NCBI GenBank assembly: GCA_010279815.1
Contig: QEOQ01000658.1
Location: forward strand, 1,126,131 to 1,190,130
DNA: 64,000 nucleotides
DNA from: Brachionus plicatilis
Taxonomy: Eukaryota; Rotifera; Eurotatoria; Ploima; Brachionidae
Direction of reading: 5' to 3'
Shown here: positions 48,101-59,787 of the stretch, one piece after another
How positions within the stretch are numbered: position 1 is the first letter of the stretch
Layout: each line of letters starts with the position of its first letter
The notes under the pieces: model-generated
Seen by the model: the letters and a program-made list of their open reading frames with translations, nothing else
Told to the model about the DNA's origin: nothing
The model's database searches: none
Position numbers and translations under genes: made by a program

Positions 48101-50632
48101 TTAAATTAAGCTTTTATTATTTTTTGAAAATTTTGAAATTTCTGTCTTTTAAAATCTCTATAAGCAGCTAAAAAACTAATGCTGCTGTTTAAAAAAGACT
48201 AAATAATATTTTTTAAAAAATTTAGAGCGACCGAGAAAGCACTCTGAAAAAACTGGCCACTTATAATAAAAAGAAAAATATCACGTAAGAAAATTTCAAA
48301 TTTTTCTTTTTTAATTTTTGTTTTTAGTTCTTTTTCTTTATCTAAATTCGGATAAAGCTAAAGAATTAATATTGTTGTGTTCTTTTTAATCGAGCTTTTT
48401 GAATTTTTAAAAAGTGATTTGCTTGTCTTTGGAAATCGAATGTAAGCTTTTGTTTAAATATCCTTTCAATTTATTAATTCATTAATTATTAACTACTAAC
48501 ACTCAGAGGATCTTTTTGTCCTAAATTTTTATAAAATTTAGCACCGTCTCTTTCTATAAGATAGAATAGAGAAAACATCGATATTTAAAAGCTTGTGGTT
48601 GAAAACAAAAATATTATTTCAAATATTTAAGTTTAAAATTTAAATTTTTTCAACTTAAATAATTGATGATTCTAAGTTTTTCTAAAATTTTAATGATTTA
48701 ATATTTACGCAAAATACAGCCATTAATCAATAAAAGTCTAAAAAGACTCTTTAGGTTCTTTGGGTGTTAAAATGAGCTTTAAAAATAATCGAGATTTTGT
48801 TTAGCACTAACACTTTTGATTAGAATCTTTAATTTTTTTGACATTTTTTTGTTTAAGAAATTTATTAAGAGGCTATTTGACAAATAATGAAATAAATATG
48901 GATAAAAAAGAAGCAAACTTGTTGCCCAAATTTTGCGCAAATGAGGAGACTAGTAGTAGCAGTGATGAAGAAACTTCGGATGAATTAGTTGATGGGCAAA
49001 TGGCAAAATTCGACGATATTAATAAAGTAGAATATAGATCGATTAAACGCTTGAGAAAATCCGACCGAAAGAAAAAGAAACCCATATTGGTAACCTATTG
49101 GGACAGATTTAAACATTTTGTCAAGTCACCTAGAGTCCATTTTGTTTATGATGCATTTTGTTTTTCTCTATTTTTATTGTTATTCAGTTACATGATCCTA
49201 TGCGAATTTACTTATTATGAAAATGTTGAACTAGAAGTTCCCGTCACTAAATTCAATTCTACTGTTTCAAGCAATATTAGAAATATGAGCAAGGTGCATA
49301 CACCTGAACCAATTTACGAAAAAAAAATCATAAAGGAAATAAAAAAGCCTTCATTTATTGAATATGTTCTAATATATTGGATGATTGCTTTCATGGCTGA
49401 AGAAGCAAGACAAGTTTGTTTAAACTAAATTCTAAATTTAATGAATATTTATTTAATTTAAATTTTATTTAAGTATTTTTTTGGAGATGCTGAGACCAAA
49501 ATTTTAAAAAACAAACTATTGCACTATTTTGCCAATAATTGGAATTATTTGGACATATCTGGTTGTCTCGTGTTCTACATTGGAATGTCACTTAGATTCA
49601 TATCTCTTAATTCAAGCGAAACAATGTTCATAGCTGCCAGAATAATTTTGTGCATAGATCTTTGCATCTGGTACCTTAGACTGCTGCACATTTCGGTAGT
49701 GTTTAAGTCATTAGGGCCCAAATTAGTAATGATACAAAAAATGGTTCGGGATCTCATGTTTTTTATAAGCATTATTGCCATTTTTGTTTGTGTTTTTGGA
49801 GTGACCACTCAGGCTACTTTGTATCCCGGAAACGAATTAAATTTGTCACTCTTAAGAAGTGTTTTGAACAAGGCATATTGGCCTATCTATGGCGAAATGA
49901 AAATCCTAGAAGAAATAGAAGAGTGTCCATCTGATGATCCTAGTGTGTTGTGTCCGGAAACAAGTGGAATTGCGTTTAGTTATGTCGCATTGATGGTCTA
50001 TATGATCATTGCCAATGTTCTTCTAATAAATCTTCTCATTGCTATGTTTAGGTAGATTTTTTTAATTCTATTGTTTATTTCTTGATCAGAAAAAATTATT
50101 TCAGCTCCACGTTTGAGGATGTTCAAGACAAAACCGACGAAATATGGAAGTTTCAACGCTATAGGCTTGTTTTTGAGTTTTATGATTCTCCGATTTTTCC
50201 TCCACCACTTAATTTTTTGGCATACTTTATCTCATTTATTCAATATGTAAAAAATCGAAAAAAAATCAAAGAAAAATACGAAAATGAAAAAAGTGAACAT
50301 TCAGTCAAAGATGATGTTGATATTTTGCTTGACAGAGAAAGAAAATATGCCGAAGAATATATACGCAAGGAAAAGTTTAGATTAAGAGAAACGACTGAGT
50401 CAAGATTGAAATGGAATATTGAAAAGTAATACATGTTGATAAATGTGTAAAATAAAATTATTTGTTTAATTTATAAGACTTGAAACATTGGAACAGAAGT
50501 TGAACGAAGTAATCGAAACTCGATTTAAGGAGTCTAATCAGGTATTTAAATCATTTTTCTACTAAACAGTAGCTTAAAAAATATTTTTAGTTTTTGAAAC
50601 TTGAAAATATTAGTGCGAGATTGAATGAATAA
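42165..50632 (+). CDS. TRPM: TRPM-family cation channel, tandem copy A
   Basis: Plasma-membrane channel subunit of the melastatin TRP family. Twenty-two phased exons (first 42165-42254; others include 43131-43460, 45822-46229, 48858-49413, 49474-50051, 50105-50425; last 50591-50632) give 1428 aa. The N-terminal melastatin homology region (about 146-905) has GWNLQRPQLILSVTGGAQKF, STGAWIITGGTNTGVMR, HFILVDDG and an MILIVVQGGPNT nucleotide/ligand-binding-like fold. Six membrane helices follow: S1 near FSLFLLLFSYMILC, the S4-S5 linker SLGPKLVMIQKM, pore AYWPIYGEMK near residue 1233, and S6 ending NLLIAMF. The TRP helix region EIWKFQRYRLVFEF and PPPL come next, then a coiled coil. The YGE filter matches the TRPM1/3/6/7 subgroup, suggesting divalent permeability (inference). 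No kinase or NUDT9 domain: the tail is short. The start could instead be the ATG at 42189. Confidence 0.9.
43582..45821. other. Intron 6 of TRPM copy A (2.2 kb)
   Basis: The largest intron of this gene, between the exon ending SQQ and the exon starting VPLFY. It carries the inverted-repeat element at 44500-45218. The matching intron in tandem copy B (52456-52513) is only 58 bp, so the element arrived or grew after the duplication. Confidence 0.75.
44500..45218. repeat. About 720-bp inverted-repeat element
   Basis: Left arm 44500-44668 and right arm about 45040-45218 are reverse complements: GGTTCCAAAAATTCAAAACT and AGTTTTGAATTTCTGGAACT at the outer ends, TATAGCCAGGTGTCTAAAAA and TTTTTAGACACCTGGCTATA further in. 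An AT-rich loop of about 370 bp without an open frame lies between. A one-arm relative is at 2696-2830 in a DOT1L intron, so this is a dispersed family. Confidence 0.87.
48285..48857. other. Intron 17 of TRPM copy A
   Basis: 573-bp intron separating the cytosolic melastatin region from the first transmembrane exon, at the same phase and position as the 1.66-kb intron 14 of copy B. AT-rich; nothing recognised inside. Confidence 0.6.
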
Positions 50633-51594
50633 TTTTATAATTTTAAACAATATATTTGTGAAAAAAATTTAGTCAGGATTTTATAATATTTACAAATTAA
50701 AAAAGTGTCCTTATAAAAATGATCGTTAGATCATTTGAATGTTGTAAATACAAAAATTTCATGTAAAAATATATTTTTATATCGATTCTTGAATTTTTAA
50801 AGAATCAAAAAAATTTTAAATCTATTTTTTATTTAAAAAAATTTAAAAAAAATAAAAATACTAAATACATAATTTAAGCTTTGCGTGGCTATCAACTGGA
50901 TTATGGGTGAATTGGATCCGGATAAAAAAAAAGCACCATTCATTCAAAATGTCAACTCAGGAAGAATGCTAAAATAAATTAATTTATAAAATTTGTTAAT
51001 TGATTCCTTTTAGAAATAAGAAATTATTTTAATTATAAAATATCTTTAATCTTATATAAATAACATTTATTTTTTAACAATAAAAATACTATATTTTATT
51101 TTTTTTATTTTGCCTCAATATTTGTTTTACGAAATCCTCGAAAATAAAAATTAACACCTTTTAATTTATAAAATAAAATTTTGAAAATATAATTAAGATC
51201 TTTCAATCAAATGTTTATTTAATATTTAAGGTTTTGCGTAATAAACTGAGACAAAACTTTTTATTACTTGGATGCATGATCAAAATGATGAAAACACTCC
51301 AATTTTTATTCAAAGAATGATTTTTTTTTTTAATTATCAGCAGTTATTTTTTAGAGCTACAAAGGAAATTTTATCTCAAAAAAATTTTCAAAAAGCTCAT
51401 GCTAGATTTAAAAGTCTTATCTTTTTTTGAATTCATAATAATTTTTCAAAATTAGTCATTTCATTTTTTTTTAAATAAAATAAAACTAATGTAAAATAAG
51501 TTACCTAATTAAATAGAATTTGAATTTTAACCAAAGCAGTTTGTTCTTTGAACTTATTAAAAAAAGTACTAATAAAATTTAAAAAAAACGAAAA
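50633..51594. other. Spacer between the tandem TRPM genes
   Basis: 962 bp of AT-rich sequence holding the end of copy A and the promoter of copy B. No gene or repeat was recognised. Confidence 0.55.
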
Positions 51595-54500
51595 ATGAAA
51601 AAAATGCTACTAAAAAATAAAAAAAATGATTCTGGTTTAAATCCCAGCGAAAGCTCTTCTCTCAAATCACCATTATATCCAACTTATTTTAAGAAACGCG
51701 AATGCATTTGTTATGTCAACAATCCGAGGTATTTTTTATATTATTTTTTTTTATTATGCTAGAATTTTTTTTTCGCTTTTCAGAACTAATTTATGTGCTG
51801 GATGTAAGAGAACCAGAGAGAACCATTACGAAATAGTTGAAGATCCTAATTTTAAATGGAATTATAGAGACTGTACAGTTTTGTCTACCACTGATGCTTA
51901 CGGAATCCTCAATTTTCCGGGTTCTTATTCTAAAAGTGCAAAAGTAATATTTTTTAACAAGCTTTTTTTTTTATTTTATCTTAAATTTTTAGTATATTCG
52001 AGTTGAAGTTGAAACTAACCCAATCGATATGCTCAAGTATCTTTACAGCTCTGAAGGATGGAATTTACAAAGACCGCAGTTAATTTTGAGCATAACAGGA
52101 GGTGCTCAAAGATTCAACATTCCTAATCAAATGAAGAGAGCCTTCAAACGTGGGTTAGTTAAGGTTGCTGGAACAACTGGTGCTTGGATTGTAACTGGTG
52201 GAACTAATACTGGAGTAATGCGTTTAGTGGGTGAAGCAGTGTCTGAAGAATTCCACAAAAATCATAGCTCGAAAATTGTGGTCTTGGGAATCGCTACTTG
52301 GGGAAAAATCGCTATGCGCGATCAAATGATTGTGAAGGTATAACAAACGTTAAGATTTTGTATTTTAATTCCTATTCAAATTTAAAATATTTAAGAGACA
52401 ACTCTTAAAAGGCTTAGTGGTCAATAGAAATAATTTAATCGATCAAGACGATGAAGTTATTAAAACCTAATTAATTTAAAAATTTATTTAACTAATTTAG
52501 TATTTAAAAAAAGAAAGAATTATTTTATGTCAAAAAATGTAAGAACGATGCTGATGAGAACCGAATGTTGTTCAGAAGATCAACTTTAGATTCAAATGCA
52601 GATGTTTACTTGGATCCGAATCATAATCACTTCATTCTAGTTGACGACGGGTCTGTTGGTTCTTTTGGACGAGAAATTGATTTTAGGGCAAAACTTGAAA
52701 CAGAACTTAGAAAAGGAAAAGATTGTAAAAACTTTAAAAAGAGGAAAGAGAGCATTCCGGCTGAACCAGAGGATGAATTTAAAGTTCCTATGATACTAAT
52801 TGTAGTACAAGGCGGTCGTAACACTTTATTAACTGTTGAAAAGACAGTTAAACAATTAATACCTATTCTTATAATAGCGGTAAAAATTTAATAAAAAATA
52901 AATAATTTCAGTTTAAATTTTTTAATAGGAAAGCAAAGGTTGTGCTGATTTGATCGCGAATGCTTACAATTCAAAAGCTAGGTTACTAATTAAATAATCA
53001 AACTTTAAAATTTCTTAAAAATGTATTACTAAAGTGATGATGAATTGAAAAATTTTGTGATTGAGTCGAATATTCTCGACAAATTTAAATTTTCTGATCA
53101 ATATGAAGATGAGATTCAAAAAGCTTTACATTGTCTTAAGGTAATACTCGAGCATAAAGAATACATTAATGTATTTAAGTTGGAACATGAGCAAAACATC
53201 GAGATGACAATTTTAAGAGCATTTTTGAATCGTAATATTATTTTATCAATAAATTGTAATTTTATTTTAAAATCTTTTATAATTTTTATTTTAAAGTAAA
53301 TCAAAATCAATATTTTGAAAATTTAAAACTTGCTTTGCAATGGAACCGTGACGATATTGCCGAAGCCTATATTTTTACAGGCGAAGAAGAATTTAAACCA
53401 GAACAATTAGCTTTTTTAATGGAAATGGCTTTGATTCAAAATAAACCAAACTTTGTCAAACTATTGCTTGATAATGGTCTTGATTTAAAATCATTTCTCA
53501 CTGTTAAGCGCTTGATTTTTCTTTATAATTCCCATAAGGTAATTTATTTATTTTGATTTTAGATTAAAAATTTTTTTAAAGATACACCAATTGGCTAAAA
53601 AATCTCCTTTGCTTCAATTGTACAAAAGAAAATATTTACCTTTTAAAAATGTTCCAATTATCACATTCGAAGGAGTGTGTAGATTCTTAGAAGACCTCCT
53701 TTTCGAAGATTTTAAGCCAAATTTTCTCAACAATGTGGGCAAAGATTTGAATTTGGATCAAATAATCGTTTTTTTAGTATAGATATTTTTTGCCTAAAAA
53801 TTTTTAGGTTAACTATTTTTTTTAGAAAAACGCCAACAAAAAAGATACAAGCAATGTCTGGTGCAAACAGATGAATAGAGAAAAATTTTTGACCGAAGTT
53901 CCGTACCCGGAAAAGAATCTTTTTGTTTGGGCCATTCTAATGAACAGAATCGATATTGCCAAAATATTCTGGCAACTGGGAGAAGTAAATTAATCGATTT
54001 TAAATTAAAGAATAAATTTTTGAATTATTTTCTAAATTAAGCATCAAATAAGCACAGCTTTATTTGCCTCAAAACTATTCAAATCAATGTCAAAACATTT
54101 AGGAGACTTTAGAGAGGAACTAAATAAAAATGCTGAGTATAATTTAGTATTTTTCGAGTGAACTAAGATTTTTTATTTAAAATAGTAATTTCGAAGAAAT
54201 GGCCTGCGGAGTATTGAAAATATTTGATAATTTATCCGATGATTTAATCAACGGAATAATATTGTTGCAAAAAATTCCTTATTACAATCTCGATTGCCTT
54301 CAACTAGCGGTTGAAGCAAACTGTCTCGAGTTTATTTCATTGCCGACTGTTCAAAATCTTCTCACTGAAATTTGGCATGGAAGAATAGAAATAAAAAGCG
54401 GATTTAAAGCATCTTTAAATGTAAAATTTCCAATTTATTTTAGAAGGAAATTAAATTATAAATTATTTTTTAAAAGTTTGGCTTGAGTTTATTTTCGTTT

Positions 54501-57500
54501 GGTCTTTTGGCACCAATTTTGCTGTTCCGAGCAAAATCTCTTGTACCAAGACCAGTAAATTTTTGTTTTTTGTTGATTTGTAAATGAAAATAAATTCAAT
54601 TTTAGCCAAATTACGATATCACTTTTCAGGATTTGAATATTTCACATAACAAAAGGATAAAAATTGCGTAAGTTGATTTATTTGCTTACTATTTAACTAA
54701 TCAAAGCTTTTAACATCAAAGGAACCGTATAAATTATTCTAAAAAGTAAGCATATTTAAAAACAAGCTTAATGAAAACTCTTTAATTATTAAGTTTTTAC
54801 GAATTGGCTTAAATCCGCTTGGCTTTGTTATTGAATAAAAATCATTTGATAAATTATATCAAGCAAAATTAAAAAATTAAAGTGTTGATCAAAAATTGAT
54901 TGTTGATTATTACTCTATTATTTTGATATTTTTTTTGCAACGTCTTTTCTTGGAAGTCCATTCCACGTACCAAATATCAAATATGTTATTCTTAACCTCT
55001 TCACTTCTTTCTTTTACTTAAGCAAACATTTTAAAGCGGGAAATATACTTTGTTACTCTAGGTTGCACTTTTTCGATTCAATTTCAGAAGTGCTTTGAAA
55101 CATGGTTTTTACGTACATTTACGTTAAATTACGTTAAATTAACATAATTTACGTAAAAGCCAAAAATGGTCAAAATTTTGACATTTTTTCATAATTTTTG
55201 ATAAAATAAATCTAAATTTTTTTTGGTCAGATTTGAATGCAAAAATAAAATTATCGTTTTTTGTAATTTTTGGTAATTTTTCGATTTTTCTGGGAACCGT
55301 GCCTGGTGGTACACCACTTAACACTGGTTTAAATTAAGATGAAGCGTTTTCCATTTTATATTAAAATTATGGATCCAACTTACTAGATTGACTGCTACTC
55401 TACTTACTCTTAGTTTATTTGTTATTTTGAATTCGAGAATAAACTAAGAGTAAATGGAAAAGAATATTTTGAAAAAGTTTTTTAAAAATCAGTATAGAAT
55501 ACATCCATACATTAATTACTCACTAATTATAGAAGTGCTGCAAACATTTTTTTTTCTCTATTCAAAAGACTTAATGTTATGACTGTTTATTTAGACTAGT
55601 ACCGGTCAAATTAACAAAAGAAAAGTGAAATTTATTATAGAAAGAAAAAAGTAAAAATATAATTACATATTTTGATAATGAAAAAGATATTGATTTCTTT
55701 TAAAATCCATACACGTAAAATTTATCTTTTATAATTGAATAAAATAGATTTCTGTCATTTTTTTTCTAAATATTTTATGTCTAAATAAAATTTATCTAAA
55801 TTTATTTTATCAAAATATGTCAAAATAAGTGCATACCGTTTTTACTTTTTATACAGTTCAGTATTGACAACTTTATAAGAGTATTAATTTAAAACAGGTA
55901 AAATAGCAAGTTAAAAATATTTCTTTCATCTTTAACTTTTTTGACTTATAAAAATTTTCTAATTACCTTTTTTTTAATTATATTCAAACAAGAACAAAAG
56001 ATGATCGACAGTATGGTGGCCGGCCATTAAACAGCCAGCTGGCTTAAGACCGAGACTCACAAAAACTAAAAAATCAATTTTTTTCGGACAGCGAAAATTA
56101 TAAAAGTTAAATATCTAGCTTTTCTAAGCACCACAATCGGTTTATTAGCCACTAATACTTTATTAATATTAATTTATCTTTCATCATTATTTTGACTGTT
56201 TCTCGATAAACATATATTTTTTATAAGTCTATAGAATAAATTAAATAAGTCACATGATCAAAAATAATTCAATCTAGCTAAATGTTGATTGCTTTTAATA
56301 ATCTATTTATAATTTTGTTGAAATTTTAAGAAATGTCCTGAAGGAATACTTCATGAATGGTGAAATTTATATGGACACAAACGAGAAAAGTCTTTGGTGT
56401 TTTAAAAAAAATAATTACAATTTTAAGAATGCTCTAAGTCATTCTGATTCCGAAAGCCAAGAAAATGAGGAGGAATATGGAAATGAAAAATTTTTTCAAG
56501 AAGATGACAATCAAGAATTTCAAATAAAAGTTGTTCAAATACCTGATGAAAATTGCAGACCTTCTGCATTAGAAATTTACTGGAGGCGATTCAGATATTT
56601 CATTGACTCACCCAGAGTTCATTTTATTTACGAGACTTTATTTTATGCTATATTTTTGTCTTTCTTCAGTTATATGTTGCTCTGCGATTTCGAATATTAC
56701 GATACCAAATTTAACTTATCTGTCAACATTGCTGGAAATTCAAGCCATTATTCTAAAATCAAAAATCATAAAAATCTCGCATTTTCAGAATACCTAATAA
56801 TTTTTTGGGTATCAATGTATTTACTTGAAGAATCAAGACAAGTAAACCATATTTAAAATAAATAAAAATTTTAATTATTTAAATTAATTATAATTATTTT
56901 AGTTTATCTTTAATGAAGAAAACAGAAATTTTAAGAACAAATTTTCCAGATACTTTAATGATCGATGGAACTATATTGATTTTTTGGGATGCATTGTTTT
57001 TATTTTAGGACTTTGTCTCAGAATTATTTCTTTTTATACAAATGAGAATATTTTTAAAACAGCAAGGTAGTAGACTAATCAATTTTTAATAAATTTGTTA
57101 ACAAATTTTTTAGAATAGTTTATGCACTAGATTTGTCAATTTGGTATATGAGACTACTTTATGTAGCTATTGTTTTTAAATCATTAGGTCCAAAATTAGT
57201 GATGATTCAAAAGATGGTAAATTAAAAAATTACATTTATTTATTTAAAATTTATTTTCCAAATCAAGGTTTATGATATTTTATTTTTCTTGATGATAATC
57301 GTCATATTTGTCATATCTTTCGCTGTTACAACTCAGTAAGATAAGTTTTAAAAATTAGGTTCAAGATAAACATAAGTATTTTTCACAATTAGAGCAACCA
57401 TGTTTCCCGGAAATAAATTCGATACTGAATTAATTTTTAAAATGATCAACAAAGCATATTGGCCTATTTATGGCGAAATGAAAATTCTTGAAGAATTAAC

Positions 57501-58164
57501 CGAGGACGAGTGCATTAATTGCCCGGATATTTTTGGAAAATATTATAGCTTTTTTGCATTAATGATTTATATGATTGTAGCCAATGTTTTACTCGTTAAT
57601 CTTTTAATAGCTATGTTCAGGTAAACTGCTCAACTTTAATTTTTTATAATGTAATTATTTTTATTAATTTACTTTTAGTTCAACTTACAATGACGTTCAA
57701 GCTAAAACAGATCAAATTTGGTAAATATTCTTTTAAATAAAAATAAATATAGTTGTGAATGAGTCAAAATAATTTGTTTTAGGAAATTTCAGAGATATAA
57801 ACTAGTTTTTGAATATTACGATTCTTCGGTGTTTCCTCCTCCATTAAGTCTATTTGCCTTTTTGACTTCCTTGATTGGTAAAATTAAACAGCAAAATGAG
57901 AAAAATAATGACAAAGAGATTGAAGAAGAACTCTTTTTAGAAAAACAATTTGCTGAAGAATATTTAAGACACAAAAAAAGTTTAGAAATGGATAGCTGCA
58001 AATACCGAACAAAATCAAATTCAGAAAAGTTTGCTTTTTTTAAATTTTTATTTTTTTTCCTGAATAATTTCTATTAATTTAGGTTGGATATTTTGGAAAA
58101 AAAACTTGATGAATTTATCAACTCTATTAAAAAAGGACCTCCAAAACCGAAGAAAATTGGTTAA
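51595..58164 (+). CDS. TRPM: TRPM-family cation channel, tandem copy B
   Basis: Paralogue of the gene just upstream, same orientation. Twenty-two phased exons (first 51595-51728; others include 51993-52337, 52514-52879, 53826-53984, 54186-54420, 56331-56841, 56903-57066, 57114-57216, 57268-57335, 57393-57620, 57783-58028; last 58083-58164) give 1274 aa. It lacks about 100 N-terminal residues present in copy A but keeps the melastatin region (GWNLQRPQLILSITGGAQRF, TTGAWIVTGGTNTGVMR, HFILVDDG, MILIVVQGGRNT), the six-helix channel with SLGPKLVMIQKM linker, pore AYWPIYGEMK near residue 1101 and S6 NLLIAMF, then WKFQRYKLVFEYYDS, PPPL and a short coiled coil. No enzymatic tail. The acceptor of exon 5 (52513) sits in a purine run and that of exon 13 (54476) was chosen by homology with copy A; these two joins are the least sure. 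Confidence 0.89.
54668..56330. other. Intron 14 of TRPM copy B (1.66 kb)
   Basis: Lies between the last melastatin exon and the first transmembrane exon. It contains a cluster of TTTACGT/ACGTAAA words at about 55105-55160 (TTACGTTAAATTACGTTAAA) and a GC-richer patch GTGGCCGGCCATTAAACAGC near 56013. No open frame of note. Confidence 0.6.
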
Positions 58165-58607
58165 TTTTAGCAAAACGTGAGATAAAATTTTGCCTCTAAA
58201 AAGTTTTAAGCATTTTAATTAATAAAACGAATAAATGTATTTTTAAATTTATTGAAAAACAAAATCAGCATTAAAAATTGATTACATTAATGAACCATTT
58301 CCGAAATTTCTAGGAATTAATAATCTTAAAAAAGCTAAAAAAGCTTTGCCTCTTTCCCCTAAAGCATTGAGCTGAAATTTTATTTAAAAATTAACGATGA
58401 GTGAATTTAAAAATTAATTTAAATAGTATTTTTTTAATTTTGATTTTCTTTTAAAACTAAAATCTAGCCTAAAAGATACTATCTTGTGATGTTCTAGCCA
58501 GACAAAGTATTCCATTTTATCAAGACTTGTCATCATTTGTTTCTTAATAAAGGAACAAATTCAATTCAATTAAAGACCTGAAAATGAAACAAACGAAACG
58601 TGAACAT
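58165..58607. other. Intergenic 3' of TRPM copy B
   Basis: AT-rich spacer between the channel gene and the LINE remnant. No gene seen; probably holds the 3' UTR of copy B. Confidence 0.5.
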
Positions 58608-59395
58608 TTAATATTTTAGAATCAAAAATTTTAAAAAAAATATTTTTTTGGGTCGATAAAAAACTTTCACTACAATTAGTAAAAATTGATTTGGCAGATC
58701 ATGATCATTATTTAATTGATTATCCAGATTTGCACAAAATAGGCTTAATGTCCAAAAACACTCGAATGTGCCCATCGATAATTCTAAACAATCGATAAAT
58801 ATGCCTTTTTCTAACCTATTAAATTGGGTACAGAACGATGTACTTCTTGTGTTGAACTCATCTTGATTTTGTCTAAAAGAAAGAATAATTCTTTGTACAG
58901 AGGACTTCTGATCAACTGTTCCAAAAAAAAACATCTTAAAATAAATTTGACAAACTGACTCAATTTTAAGTGCCTCATTTAGTGGAGTTATATGAATAAA
59001 TTTTTTCAAACCAATGACTCTCTTTAGTAGAAGATTCTGCCTAGTTTCTAATTCATTTAAAAACTATCTGTAATTAGAACATTATCAAGTAAGTGTCTAA
59101 AAGACGATTGACAGTATTGTCTGAACAGAAAGCCGATCAAATGAGGATTCGAAACTTTTGACTTACAACCAAGTCCATATAATGAGTAAAAGCTTCTCTC
59201 AATCTTTTTCTATTTCTCTTCGATAAATTTAGTGATGAATTTCCCCTTCTCAAGCGGAAGTCCTAAGTACTCAAACCCATCAACATTAGGCATGTGAACG
59301 TCTTTTATAATAAACTTATCTTGAAATTTACTTGAAGCTGAATTATTATGAATTACTTAAATACTTTCAACTTTTCCCTAAAATTTTATTTTCTA
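58608..59395 (-). pseudogene. LINE reverse-transcriptase 3' region remnant 3
   Basis: Minus-strand reading over two frames: DVHMPNVDGFEYLGLPLEKG, then KIERSFYSLYGLGCKS, PHLIGFLFRQYCQSSFR, LETRQNLLLKRVIGLKKFIH, TPLNEALKI, followed by a 133-codon open frame (58608-59009) that continues past the recognisable part. The YLG..RSFYSLYG..RQ..L.R..GL....PL..AL.I order is that of the thumb and linker region after the polymerase core of non-LTR retrotransposons. Stops and frame changes occur near 59060-59200, so it is dead. A different lineage from the other two remnants. Confidence 0.75.
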
Positions 59396-59787
59396 TTTTT
59401 GTTTTTTTTTTTGCAAATCTAGAATTGGCGTTAATTGAATCAAATAAATAATTAATTATTAGAATGAAATTAAAAAAAGATTTACCTTAAATAAAGTCTT
59501 TAAATCATAGAAAATTCCTTTTATAAAAAAAATTTTTCTATCAACATTTCTTTCCACCATACCAAATACCCACATTTGATCTTTTAAATTATGCGATCAT
59601 ATTCTTTAAGTTGTTGGTCACCTATTTCAGTTGGATTCTTTGGTCACATAATACAATTGACCTTTTTTTAATCTTAACTGAATAAATAATTAGAAGATTT
59701 TCATTTTTAAAAGATTAATTTTCTATTTAATTATTTAAAAAATTAGAACAAAAATAATGAAAAAATTTTAGAAATTTTGACTTTAAA
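59396..59787. other. Intergenic 3' of RAD51B
   Basis: AT-rich spacer, presumably with the RAD51B 3' UTR. No feature seen. Confidence 0.5.

Noticed and set aside
58608..59009. A stand-alone 133-aa gene
   Set aside because: Its first third continues a LINE reverse-transcriptase tail read from upstream sequence in another frame, so it is a broken retroelement.
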